From assembly GCA_964036665.1 (NCBI GenBank), contig OZ038531.1:18724168-18788167 (forward strand): a DNA stretch of 64,000 nucleotides. The letters are read 5' to 3'. Each line of letters opens with the position of its first letter. The stretch's first letter is position 1. This DNA is from Gordius sp. MW1. Taxonomy: Eukaryota; Nematomorpha; Gordioida; Gordea; Gordiidae. Below, piece after piece: positions 1-12,700 of the stretch. Position numbers and translations under genes: made by a program. Below the pieces are notes generated by a model. It saw only the letters and a list, made by a program, of their open reading frames with translations, had not been told where the DNA came from and did no database searches.

Positions 1-97
1 AAAATCACAAGTTTTTTTGAAAGAGGAAATGAAGCAATAATTTTGATAATCATTAATTTAAAAATAAAACAAAAAATATTTAAAAATTGTTAATTAC

Positions 98-823
98 CTT
101 CAGAATCTTCACAAGAATTTAGAGGCTAAAAGAGCAAAAAATATAAACAATTTTAAATAATAATGTACTTGATTGCCATATTCTGAATTAAGGTTACTAT
201 CCCACGTTCCAATACTGCTCGATTCCAAACTACTATTTTCACTACTGTTCCTGCTTATAATTGAAATGTTTGGAACATTAGATGAATGATTTCCAGCATG
301 TGATGTTATGTTAGTAAGTGATGGTCCCTTTTTATTTAAGGCACTTTTAGACAATGCATCTGATACTAATTTGCTATGACTTGCATAGGTTGATGAGATA
401 TGAGGAGAAGGGGATGCCACACATATACCATAATCATCATCAGAAGTTGAATTTACACCTTCCTGCATTGATCCACTCTTTAATTTTTTAAATCTATTAT
501 TTAATTCATCCTATAAGTTAATGTATAAACAGATATAAATATTTATACCACCTTAATATGTCTGTGAGAAGTCTCATTCCCATCTAAATTGTCACCAATA
601 TCATAATTGCATATATAGTCAGCTGAAAGACTAAAATACTAAGTAAACTAACCCTTTTAATGTACCTTAAATTTTTTGTTGTTTCTAAATTATCTTTAAC
701 AATATTCAATGGAGTCAAATTCTTGACATGGTTAAATTCTGAAATGGAGATAGATTTAGGATTCTCAACCTTCTTTAACGTTTCTTCATCCACATGGCCT
801 TTTTTGTGTTTAAACAATTTCAT
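98..823 (-). CDS. 5' part of an unrecognised Ser/Asn-rich protein gene, four exons, continues past the left edge
   Basis: Four exons join in frame on the minus strand: 823-666 (starts ATG, MKLFKHKKGHVDEETL), 630-552 or 630-549 (two possible GT donors, both phase 0), 510-169 and 125-98. Each has AG/GT borders and the phases agree (2, 0, 0, then 1). The predicted N-terminal ~200 residues are Lys-rich at the start (KHKKGHVDEETLKKVE), then acidic and Ser/Asn-rich (SSENSSLESSSIGTW), probably disordered. No catalytic motif, signal peptide or membrane segment is visible. I do not recognise the family. The alternative reading through the first donor adds a hydrophobic tail and is less likely because it breaks the phase pattern. 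Confidence 0.6.
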
Positions 824-935
824 TTAATCAGATGTTCAAGTTTGCCGCAACTTATTACTTAATATAAATTATAAATCGATTTTTTATCTTTACTCGTCAA
901 ACTATATTCGTTTAATTACACAAATCTACAAAAAA

Positions 936-1805
936 ACATCCCCCAATCCGACCAATAATTCTGATAGAGAATTTTGCCCTGAAAAATAATAAGTTTTTAG
1001 TTTTTTTTTACATTTACTAGTTTTTTTAGATATACGCTTTTGAATGTGCCATTGCCGAAAATGCCCTTTTTAAGTCTTTTTGAGGCTATATTGCCACGGC
1101 ATTTTTAGTATTTAGTAAAAATAGTAATATATTCATGTAGATTAAAATTTTATCTATAGGTCCATTCCTTTCTTTTTTTATACCACCCTTATACTCAAAT
1201 TTATAGGCGTTTGCGTAAACCTCTTCTCCATATCAAAATACGTCCCACGAAGTCTGGTAAACGGAGTACATTAAAGTTCATACTGCGTACGCGATGTTTA
1301 CTAACACATATCTCTCTCTCTTCAACTACTCTCCTCTCTTTCTCCTCCACTCCCGCCCCCTTCATGTGTGCTTGGATATATATGGGGGCGGGAGTGTAAG
1401 AGATGGAGAATGGGAGAGATAGATTTGTTAGTAAACAGTGCGTGTGTAGTATGTATTCTAGTGTACTCCTTTTTCCATACATAGTGGGACGAATTATGAT
1501 AAGGGGAAGGGGTTACAAAGACACGAATAAATTTAAATATAAAAGTGTAACAAAAAAATAAATTAATGGACCTATAGATGAAACTTTAATTACATGAATA
1601 TATTCCTATTTTTCACTAAATATTAAAAATACCGTGGCGATATAGCCTCAAAAAGGCTTAAAAAGGCCATTTTTGGCACCTAAGCCCATTTTTGGCACCT
1701 TCAAAAGCGTATATCTAAAAAACTAGTAGTTGTAAAAAAAACCTAAAAACAAGGTTTTTCAGCGCAAAATTTTTTATCAAAATTATTGATCGGAGTGCGG
1801 GATGT
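936..1805. repeat. 870 bp foldback (long inverted-repeat) element
   Basis: The left arm (about 936-1350) is repeated as its reverse complement on the right (about 1390-1805). Outer ends are ACATCCCCCAATCCGACCAA and, inverted, ACATCCCGCACTCCGATCAA. Inside, ATATACGCTTTTGAA, CCTATAG, CGTCCCAC, TTTACTAACA and CTCCCGCCCCC all recur in inverse order, so the whole element can fold on itself about a centre near 1372. No coding capacity is seen; short ORFs in it are mirror artefacts. Confidence 0.8.
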
Positions 1806-1975
1806 AATCACAAAGTCAAAATTTGTAGAGCTGTGTTATTAAGTGTATATTGCAATATAGCTTTATTTATAAATCTATTGGTAATTGAAATTTTAATTAA
1901 AAATTTCTCCCAAAAGAGCAAATATTTGTATTATATTTTTCATGAACTTGAACAAGCAATAATTAAGACACCATC

Positions 1976-2145
1976 TATGGGCGTAGCCAAGGGGGGGGGG
2001 GCGGCTGCCCCCTAAATGGCGAGAAAAAAAAATTTCAATGCAAAAACCCTTAAAAACTAAAAAAAATTAGATTTTGCCCCCCCCCTATTTGAACTTTTAA
2101 ACGTTTTACCCCCCACCCCTAATCCAAAACCTGGCTACGCCCATG
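1976..2145. mobile_element. hAT-type MITE, family 1 (GGCGTAGCC ends)
   Basis: Terminal inverted repeats TATGGGCGTAGCC / GGCTACGCCCATG flank a 170 bp body with G and C homopolymers. The 8 bp ACACCATC lies directly on both sides (1968-1975 and 2146-2153), a perfect target duplication of hAT length. Confidence 0.85.
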
Positions 2146-2780
2146 ACACCATCTCTTTGTAATGATTCTACAGGATCTTAAATTTATAATTTGATGACAC
2201 CATAAAACACTTATTCATTGATATTTAGGTGATGATATATTACCAAAATATAATATCAAACAAATTTTTGTTAGAAGTAACAAGTATTGATAATAATAAG
2301 ATGTCAGTATATCTTCATAAACTTACGGTGCCACTTCGGCCACATCTAAGAAATGTTATTAGCCTTGAACAAGGTGCATATTTTGGAATACATTAATTTT
2401 CTCTTGTAATGATTTTTAAAACTCTTTCAATAAAGCCGTGAGATTAGGTTTTCGTAGCAAAATTTATCTATTTTTATAACCTTTTATATAAGTTTTTACA
2501 GCTATTTATAATTATAAGGCTTTTACACCTATATTAATAACAAAAATATTAAATCATTTATTAAGCTTATTCGCATATCAATTCTTATAATAGCGAATGT
2601 TTATAAATTACATCTTATAAATTTCTCATTCCTAGCTCAATTCAAAATTGTGATGTTATTGCGGCTGTAATTTAACTATGAAGCAAAATTTGATTACTAT
2701 TTATCACAGGACTACAAAGTTTTGACCCGCAAGCTAACACCTTATAGAAAAATTTTTTGACGTTAAAAGAACATTTTAAA

Positions 2781-2960
2781 ATGAGGGGCGTAGTTGGTAT
2801 AGGATTTGTCTTTGAACAAGAGCTCGTGGTTCAAAACCCGCTTTCATCACTTTGTTCAAAAAAAATATCATCGTCAAAACGGCTGTCAGGCCTGGATAGC
2901 CGAGCGTCGCCCCTTATCCAAATATCTAAAGAAGCTGACCATCTTAGTGTGACAAACAGC
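2781..2960 (+). mobile_element. tRNA-derived SINE, copy 1 (degenerate)
   Basis: GGGCGTAGTTGGTATAGGAT resembles a tRNA A-box region and GGTTCAAAACCC a B-box. The downstream body (GGATAGCCGAGCG, CCTTATCCAAATATCTAAAG, TGACCATCTTAGT) is shared with the copy at 37873. A two-copy family with tRNA-like head and common body fits a SINE. Confidence 0.7.
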
Positions 2961-3465
2961 TATTGGAAATTTTTTAAAGAAGATTTTAAAATAGCCTCAC
3001 TATTTTACATTGACATAATTTAATAGTATACAAGATGCAAAAACAAATTTTATTTAGCAATTCATTTTAAACAAATTGCTAAAATCATATAATTATAGCT
3101 TTTTAAAAACTCTCTGCAAATTATATAAAAATAAAGCACACTATTTGATTAGTTCGTGAAATGGAAGAAAAAAAGTTTGTGCTTCACAATCTGAAATTTA
3201 CTATCGTGTTTTTCAAATGCTAATAATATAAGAACTAAAGATACTTAATTGTGGAATTAAATTTTAATATCTATATTAATTAGATCAATCGGGTATAGAT
3301 CGTCCGATACAGAAGAAACTGATTTGCATTCCTCAATTCTAAAAGCGATTATTCAAAAAAACATTTTTACGTATTGATTTATAGCAACATAAAAATAAAG
3401 TAATATAGAAATATGGAAAATCATATTACAACCCTTGCATATCAAAGTTTGGGTAGGTCATTGAG

Positions 3466-3471
3466 TTTATT
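3466..3471 (-). promoter_or_regulatory. AATAAA polyadenylation signal candidate of the C3-like gene
   Basis: AATAAA on the minus strand about 130 bases after the stop codon at 3601-3603. Spacing is typical, but the background is AT-rich, so chance is possible. Confidence 0.35.
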
Positions 3472-3600
3472 GATTAACTTTGAGATTAAATTATCACAAT
3501 TATTTAAAATTTAGGGGAATGTCGCTAATTGTTTTTCATTATGCTCCTTTCCCGCTCCATAAAATCCTTTCCTGCGAATACAGTAATAAAAATTGAGCTT

Positions 3601-3754
3601 TCAAGCTGCCACCGGGCACAGGTTTAAATGATTGTAATTTTCTTCAAAATTGTGTAAACGTCTATGGCCTTGTCGAACTATAGCCTTAGAACTAATCTTC
3701 TCACCCCTCAGCATATTCTCTACGTAGTATTTATCGTTGATGATGTAATTAAAT
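3601..3754 (-). CDS. C3: C3-like terminal exon: C345C end and stop
   Basis: Model residues 1590-1640: FNYIINDKYYVENML ... NLCPVAA then TGA. 'lsYIIgkdtWVEhWP' and the final Cys-Pro ('vfGCPN') are the closing blocks of C345C. The open frame continues upstream to 3930 but that part is intron. Confidence 0.92.
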
Positions 3755-6700
3755 CTATAATATTTAAAAAAAATAAAAATATACGTTAGTAATGTTAGTG
3801 GCGTGGCATAGACGAATAATATGCAATACACTGGCGAACAGCTGATTTTTCCATCAAAAAATTTATTTGTAATTATGCCCCATCTTGGGTGATGCGTAGA
3901 GCCATGCAAAATGAAATTTCTTATGCCCACGCCCGGCCCGACTTCTCCATTTTTATTTTGCCCGAGAAGACAATTATTTAATAACGAGTTGAGTTTATTT
4001 AAATCATATTTTATAAAAGATTAGTTTTATATCAATTCTGGCCGGGTTCGGGCCTCAGGTCGGGCCGCCTAATCAGGCCCGACCCGAGCCCGAATATTTT
4101 ATAAAAATCTGCCCGAGTCGGGCCGGGTCGGGCGGCCCCGTGTGCGCGCTGTTCGTCAGTTTATTGTATTATTAGTCTATAATTAATTTCATGTTAAATT
4201 CATTGTCTACGTAATCGTTGTTTTTGAGGGGTGTGATCCCATGATAAGGAAATCTTCGTTGGGTTTAAAAGTTGGACAACTACATTTAGATCGAGTTATT
4301 AAAGTCCTATTATCACCCGAAACCACTTCATCGATTCCTAGTTATAAAGCATAATTTAAGATATGACAAAATTCGTTTTTTTTTTATAAATTTTACGAAT
4401 TATATAAAATGGCTCATTTTAAAAATGCTCTAATGGCCTAGCTAGCAGAAGGCTGGGTCCATGTGCTAAACAATGATTTAATGTGATCGCAAAATATTTG
4501 TTATACAACGTTTAAGGCCTTTGTATATACGGCTTTTATAAAATAAAAAAATTTGTTTTATAATACCATTTTTTAAAACTTTAAGAATTCGGAGGTGGAC
4601 GTGTTTGTATTGGTCGTCGGAATCAACTGAGATAACCTTGACAATCCATGCTATTAAAATTTAATTAATTTTAATCTTTATGTTAAATGAAAAATATAAA
4701 GACACGATACATAGGCGTAGCCGGGGGGGGGGGGACAAGAAGGGGCGGCTGCCTTCCTCTAAATCCAAAAAATTGTTGAAATTTATTAAAATTATGGCTA
4801 AAATTTCAAAAAATGATTATTTTGTCCCTCGTTAAATCATTATAGCCCCCTTCTAATCCCAATGCTGGCTACGCTTATGACACGAATATGACGTTTAAGG
4901 ACTTACCAAAATCTAACGAACACGCTTTCTTTTTTAAGTCGGTCTCTGATAATGCCGGTGACCCGCCCGTTGGTCCATAGCAAAGTGCGCAATCCCCTAA
5001 TTTTAGAAAATTTCAATATTTTTAAAAGCATATACATATAATTTGACATAAATCAACATAATATTTTAAATGTAATCCGAAACTATTAAAAAAATAAAAG
5101 AATTTAATTCCCTGCCAAAGGCTGCTGAATTGTGGAGAAAAGAGTTTCACGATCGATTTTTTTCAATATTTAAACCTTAGATATTGTTGACAAATATTTT
5201 GACCCTAGAACTTAACATTCTTATTTCGGACTTTAATATTTATTATAAATGTTGATTAACACACACTTTAGGTACATAAAGTCAGGTTATATACTTTCGA
5301 AACACGTACACATGGACCCCACGCAATACGTTTCTAACAGAGGACTTCCTTTGCTGGGATGATAAAAGCGGGTACAGGTCTCGGGTATGTTACCGTAAGA
5401 ATTAACCCTAACTGGGACTTGTTGAATCGTCCCCACTATGTATTCCCTCCGCACCGAAAAGTCAATGGCAAACGGATTTCCCACCAAAATCTAAAATATA
5501 TAGGAAATAAGGCTATATTTGCAAAATATCAAATCGATTGGTTTGCTATGTATGCCCCAACCCTCGCCTGTATCTGTCTTGCATGGGCGTAACCAGGGGG
5601 GGAGGGGGGCAGGTAGGGGCGGCTGCCTTTCTCTAAATCCAAAAATTTGTTAAAATTTTCAAAAATGAGCATTTTGGCCCTCCCTAAATCATTATTGCCC
5701 CCCCTCTGATTCCAATCCAATGCTGGCTACGCCCATGCTGTCCTGTATTTTCCTGTCTGTGTCTTGTCATTATTCTTTCCTAGTTTCGTGTTCATGTCAT
5801 CAATAATTTCTAGTCTATGGTCAATTTTTATGAGTTAAAACCAGTTAAAACAATGCCGTTTATATACTGCTTAAATTTAAATATGATTTCTTTTCTTTAT
5901 GTTTAGTGCAAATTATGCAATTAATAACTTTGATATATTAATAAATATAAATTTATTCTGACAATAAAAATTTAACATTCCGAAAATAAACCACTAAACT
6001 TACTTTTTCTACGTAGAAATAGATGGATCCATCCGTGATTTCGATGTGTTGAATATTTTTGTGCACTTTAAAGGAGCTTTTATCGAGCGCTTTAGTTTTT
6101 GGAATGGGTAAGGTTTCGACGACGGGTACCATACCAGAAAATAGGCCAACATCTACTACAACTGGCCCCGAAGGTGAGCTCCCTCGCAAATACCTTATAC
6201 GTTAAAATCATGAATTAAATATACTAACTGATCTGGCTCTTAAAAATGACAAATTTATTTAATATAAGCTTGGACTTTAAAATGAAGTTAAAATTTAACA
6301 AAAAAATTCACATTTTAAAGATGCTTTTATTAAATTAGCAAGCATCTTATATTATTCTTTAAGTTCAACCTTAGGTAGCATATTTTTATTTTTAGATTTA
6401 ATCGAATTAGGTTTAATGATGGGAAAAATTAATTTAGTTGGGTTTAGTTTCAAAAACTATCTTTTATAAGAATTTTCGTTTGATTATTTGCTTTCTTGCA
6501 ATAAATGCATCAAAAAACTTTTAAAAACCCTAATTTTTAAATTCATTTAACAACTTTTTAAAACGTTGCGTATGTTTTAATCATATACTGAGTGGAAGAA
6601 ATATTTTTTTAGTTAAATACAAACTTTATTATAGTAATCCTACGAAGACATTGAAATAAAATTAATAATATTATTCCCGTTTGAGAAATCTTTCGAGTTT

Positions 6701-9700
6701 TTGATACAGGCGAATAAATTTATTTTGCTCATTAATAGAAGCTTATCAAAAATGCTCCATTATTTACAAATTTATGTAGATAATTTTTAAATTTTTTTTA
6801 AAACTGCATGAAAAAAATAATGATAATTTATGCAGTATTTTTAAAAACGAATGAAACGTTAAAGAAGGATATCATAGAAACAGAATCAAGCTTACGCGAC
6901 AACAACTTTTATGTTCATGGTCAGTTTGCTGATGTGAGATTTAAGGGTATTCTTGCTTTCAAAATTGAAACCCTGTTTAATTTGATGCAACGGACCTTTA
7001 ATGTGTAAATATATAAACGACCCAAAATTAAATTAAAAATAAGGGCAATCCTTTAAAGTTGTTTAAACCATATTAAAAATATGATAAAAATAAGAAAAAC
7101 ATTACTGTTGGGTGAAATTTCCTCAGTGGTTATTTCTATATCAAATTGACACAGCTCGTCGGTCGGTGGTTTGTTATATTGCATTTCGATGTTCAAATTA
7201 GCCAAGCCTTTGCCATGAGCGTTTATGGATAAGGTATCCCCTATAGGAGCCTTGGGATAGCGTAGCGTATTACAAATATTAAAAAAAAATGAGCAAAATA
7301 TTCATAGTAACAATATCATCTTTATATTGACACTCTAATTTTCTAAGTATAATATCACAAAATTATTAATAAACTAACCCAAATTAAGAAATTTACGACA
7401 AATATTTTAATATAAGGTATGGTATTTTATATGGATTGCAAGATTAAGTAGAAATAAGTTTCTATATACATAAACTTATAAATTAAAAAAACATTATTAT
7501 CATAGATTAGTTTTGAATCAAATTTTATTACTTCTAAAAATTGAGAAATTAAGGCATTAGCGTTGTTGATGAGAAGGCTGTGATAAAATTCGGGGTGATT
7601 ATCAACGGATAAATCGCATTGTATATCGGTCATTGATGAAGTAAAGGTAATGTTATGAACAAACTGTGACAAAGACTGCAGAGCTATAATTTTCTAAAAG
7701 ATATTTTAAACAAAATATTTACTTATTTGTATTTAGTGTTCAAAAAAATTATTATTATATGAATAAAGTTTAACCTCAAATCTAGGAATGTTTAAGTTAG
7801 AATTGATTTGATGATTTAAACGGTGAAAATAGGGTTTAGCCTCATCGAACATCCCTAAAGCAAGAAATGTCAAAAGCGCGTAACTCGCAGTTTCAACTGT
7901 GGTTGCTTGTTTTTTCATGGATTCAACTATAAAATTTTATTTATTTATTATTTTATTTTAATTATTTATTTATTCTATTTATATATATATATATTTAGTA
8001 ACTCAATAAAATTGCGTTTTTCCTAATAACGGTATAGTTTAGGTAGGCTGGTTTTTTCCTGACGTGTAACAATGAAGCGTAGGTTAGGGGTGCCAATATA
8101 TTGGGCAATTCGGTCACGTGTCTAGCTAGATATGCCCCGGCTTTGCTTTTAGCCCTCTCCAATCTATCCGCCTTTCAAAAAATTTATCACAAAAATATAT
8201 TGATTTCTTTTAAAAATCACAAATTTTATTTTTTAGTAGTGTCTCAATTTTCACTTTGTAAGGGCATTTCTGGCATTCTTCCATAGCTATGAGGACAAAG
8301 GCAGTGAGCCAAGCATTTCGTGAAATCTCGTCACCTTGTATTTCAAATTCCAGTGTATTATCAGTGTAAGATCCATCCCTCTTCTGTCTGTTCATTATCC
8401 TGAAGAGGTAGGAGTTAATTTATATTATAGTTATGCAAAAAGACTTGTGTTTGGTTAGTCGGCCTTTAGTCCAACTAAGATTAACACTCTGGTAGGTTTT
8501 TCAAATTTTGACCAAGCCTAGAGGTGGACAAAGAATAACAGACCAAAAATCCTTTTGTCTGTTTATGTTTAGTCTACTAACTAAACAAAACCCAGCCGTT
8601 TTTACAACACTAGTATATGTATATCAAAATAATCTTTAAAATTAAAAAATCCTCTTTACATGAAAAATGTTCTCTTTAATAATTTTCCCTTTAAATATAG
8701 TTATTTAGGGTAAATCCCTAATCTTATAATTCATAAATAAATTTTGGATTGTTAAGAAATTTGTTTAATAATAATACCAGTTAAAGGCTTTGCACGTAAG
8801 TTGTTCAGTATCGATGATAATGTAATTGAGAGCCTTGCACAAAATTTTAGCCACGAGGGCTGTCATCCAAACGCTGGAGGGAGTGCCGACGTAAGCTGAA
8901 AAGGAGCCGTCATAATTCCTGAAAGCCAATAATTCGCTCAGAGCTAGGCGGGGGTAATTTGTTGAAAAATAATAAAATTTTATTATTTTTTAAAATTTGA
9001 AGTAGAAAGTGAAGGTAATGTTAGTGAGAAGAACGAATTAAGTTAGAATTTTAAATTTAAGAGAAAGTATCTTGCTTAAAAAAATCAAAAAATCATTATC
9101 GAAAGGTTTTACAATCTATCAATTTCAATGAGGTAATAGCTTAAATTAACTTTTGGGTTGTCTTAATATAAGAAAGATTTAAAGTATTAAATACATTTAT
9201 GTTCAGAAGTATGAAGAACTTGCATTCCAAACATTTTATATAAAAAAATGCTTTAGAGAGGGATTGGAAAATTTTCAAAATTTGATTAATAACTACAAGA
9301 ATTTTGAATTATGGGTAACATATCTAAAAGTTCTCAATGTATTAGACAGATTTTCCTACCAACACTTTCATCTTAAATAGTCAAAATGTTGAAATGTTTA
9401 TTTGGTTTCAAAATTATCAATATTTGTCAGATAGGTCAGGTTAGGAATTGATATGTGGCTTTTTTCAGTGATTAAACGACTTATTAATAATAAATATATT
9501 AAAATAATTAATTTGTGTTAAATTTTTGGATTTTTCTCCGTTTTGGAGTTGGGTTCATATTGTCACATATATTTAACAAAAAAGGGGGGAAATAAATGAT
9601 TACATTTTTCCATTTCTTCGCTCTTGGATTTGTAAAGGTCGGGGGTAAGTCTCTTAGAAATTTCCAAATTATCTACGATATAAACGGTGAGAGCGAATTT

Positions 9701-12700
9701 GGCCAAGAGATTGGTCCCCGAGTATCTAGGACTATTGATTCGATAAGCGTTATCGTTGAGTTCCTTGTTAATTATCGAAATATCCATCATGTTACCTGTA
9801 ATTTAATTTAACGTCAAAAATTTGCAAAAACTGAGTTTATTTATTAAAATATATTAAAATTTTACTTTTTACGATAAATACCGACAAATCTATACTTTTT
9901 AAAATTGTTTTGATAAAAAATTTTCTAAAGCCTTAGCCAAAGTTTGACCCGATAAAAATGATCTTTTTTTTAATCGGATCAATTGTGGAGGACTTAAACT
10001 AAGTTTTTACGAAAGTATTAAAGTCTAAACTAAAATAAGAATGTTCATCAATTGATTCCAAGGAAGGCTTTCCATAACGAATTTTGACTATACTAAGCTT
10101 TACGACGATATATTATTTAATATCATGCCTCTGTCGCGGTTTTAATTTTTAACAGGGCCATTATGTATGACCCCATCATCTAACAAATTTCAGGTTAATT
10201 TTGACTATGAATTAGAAAAACAATGTAGAAAGTCCATTAATTTTCATTTTAAAATATATTAACAGGATTTTAATTGTTTTTTTTTGCGAAAATAAGATTA
10301 ATAATATCTATTAACGATGTGTGTATAAGATAATTTAGGGAAAAATTTCACATCCTGCAAATGATACATAAGATTTTATAATTTCCTTCCTAGGTTATAA
10401 ACTTGATCATTTCCTGCCATAAAATTAATACGACCTGTTAATTTATGCGTTAGCTCAGAGGTTAAAAACCATTTATTTCTCAGCCATCTTTAAGACATAA
10501 AAATATCAAAGTTATTATGCAACATTCAAGAGATTTAATGATGGCTGTCACGCTGCTATATAAATTTTTTTAGCCTCTAGGTGTTTATTCTTGATAAAGT
10601 TTCGCTATTTGCCGTCTTACCATTACACCTTTATTTACCCTAAATGCTTAGCGCTCCCCCTGCCCGTGTTTACATTTGCAGTCATTTATATTAACGGTGG
10701 ATTTAAAGCTTATACTTTTATAGCGTGCGAATAACATAAATTGTTTCCCGTAAATAAACATCGCGATTTTAGGCCAATTTCATTGATTCCTGCATCCAAA
10801 AATCAGTTTTATATCGGTGAGTTCTTATTTTTTTTTCTAAATAAATTTAAATTATTTTTATCCTTTTTCTTCAATTTATTATACCTATAAATTTTGTCAT
10901 TAATCTAAATAAATGATAATTATTTATCTATTAAACTAGCCTCATTTGAATTTTTAACATTAAATTTTTATCCATTTGCAAAAAAAAAATTGCGGAATTT
11001 TAACCGATTTTGGATGAAATGGAATAACATTATTTATTTTGAGACAATTAAAAATCATACAACCTATCGCAAGAAAATCAAAGTAACTTGACCCGCTTTC
11101 AACCCTAGCTAAAATTGTTTTTAATATATCTGTCCAAAAATGACTTGGTTATTTAATAACACTTTAGGATGGAACAAAATCATATTTTTATTTTTCTGAT
11201 TTTCAAAAAATTTGGGCTCCATGCCTTCCCTTTATAAAATTTTCCAAGATCTCTAACTATCGTCCCCCTCTTTAAACATTGTTTAAGGCATGTTATCGCA
11301 TTAAACACGTTTTGATAAATCTATGTAAGAAATTGGCTAAAAAATTTCATTTTTGAATTTTAAGTTGCTCATAACCATGGGCGTAGCCAGGGAAGGATTT
11401 CCCCCCCCCCTAAATTACGAAAAAAAATTTTAATGCAAAAACTTTGAAAAATTAAAGAAATTTCTGTTTTGCCCCCCTCTAATTGAACTTTTAAACGTTT
11501 TGCCCCCCCCCCCTAATCCAAAACCTGGCTACGCCCATGCTCATAACTATCTAAAATGACCCAGTGCCCTGGCTAAAATTTAGTAAAACAAAAAGGGAGG
11601 GGTGCGTTATCTAATAAAACCCTATCAAAAACAAAAATTGGTTTAATTATCTCAATTTATTTTTAAACTTCTTATAAAAAGTTAGTCTAATTTTTAACTT
11701 TAACTATTGCTTATAATAGATTTTTATACTAAGGTGGGGCCTCTAGTGCTGTGCTGATAGATTTTTACATATTAGATTGGTTTACGTTTAACCTTTAAAA
11801 TCTTAAGTAACCCATATCAAAGTTTAATGATGTGCATTGAAAACCTGTAATTTGCAGTAGACATTTTTCTGTTCCGAGAATTGATTTTTCCGTAATTTTT
11901 ATTGGGATATCTGTAAATAAATATTAAAATTACTTGTTTTTTAAATTTTAAAATTTTCAGTTATTTGATTAAAATTCTGAACAAAAAATACCTTTTATGA
12001 AGCCATTTTCTTCGTTACTGCTTCGTTTAAATCTCCCTATACTTTGAGTTGCATTAAGAATGCCTTGGGGATCGATCGCGTACGTCTCGGTTATTATTTT
12101 TCGAATACCCTCTGGCTAAAAAAATCATTCAAAAATTTATACATCTATATAACTATTGCCCTTTTGTGGGGCAGTGTGTTCTATGATACATTTATTACAA
12201 AAAAAACTTTTTTAAAAATTATCATGACCCGCAAAAAAACTTAAAATCCACTTTTTGCAATGGTCTCTTTGATTACAAAATTTGAAATACATGAAAGTTT
12301 AGGCTACGCTCGCTATTAAGTAACTAATGAAAAATTCAATAAGTGTTAATTTGAAGAAGTAAACGATACTTTTTTATTGATTATAACTTGCTTTAACTTT
12401 TAGCAACATAAATGTCTTAAAAAATTTTCAGTAAGTGAACTTTAATCATAATTTTTGGCAGGCACTTTTTCACACTTCTTAGCTTTGTAATATAACAAAA
12501 ACAAAAACGGAGTTTATCCATAGATAAGCATGTCATTAGTAAGTTATCATCGTAAAACAAATCTCTAAGCTTCTCCCTCTTCTTAACTAGGATTGACATA
12601 TATATACTATACACTATTCCATAAGCAAAATCCCCTTGCATTCCCTCGTAATTCCTGACTCAAAGAAATTTTTACTTCCCCTTTCTAACGATGGGGAGAT

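Larger units (their letters stand above)
1806..3600. other. intergenic stretch between two minus-strand genes
   Basis: Contains one family 1 MITE and one tRNA-derived SINE copy (listed separately). The rest is AT-rich with no open frame I trust. Confidence 0.6.

Noticed and set aside
3755-3930. Upstream extension of the last C3-like exon as coding
   Set aside because: An AG acceptor at 3755-3756 joins in phase to the exon at 4211-4337, and the upstream residues do not match C345C.
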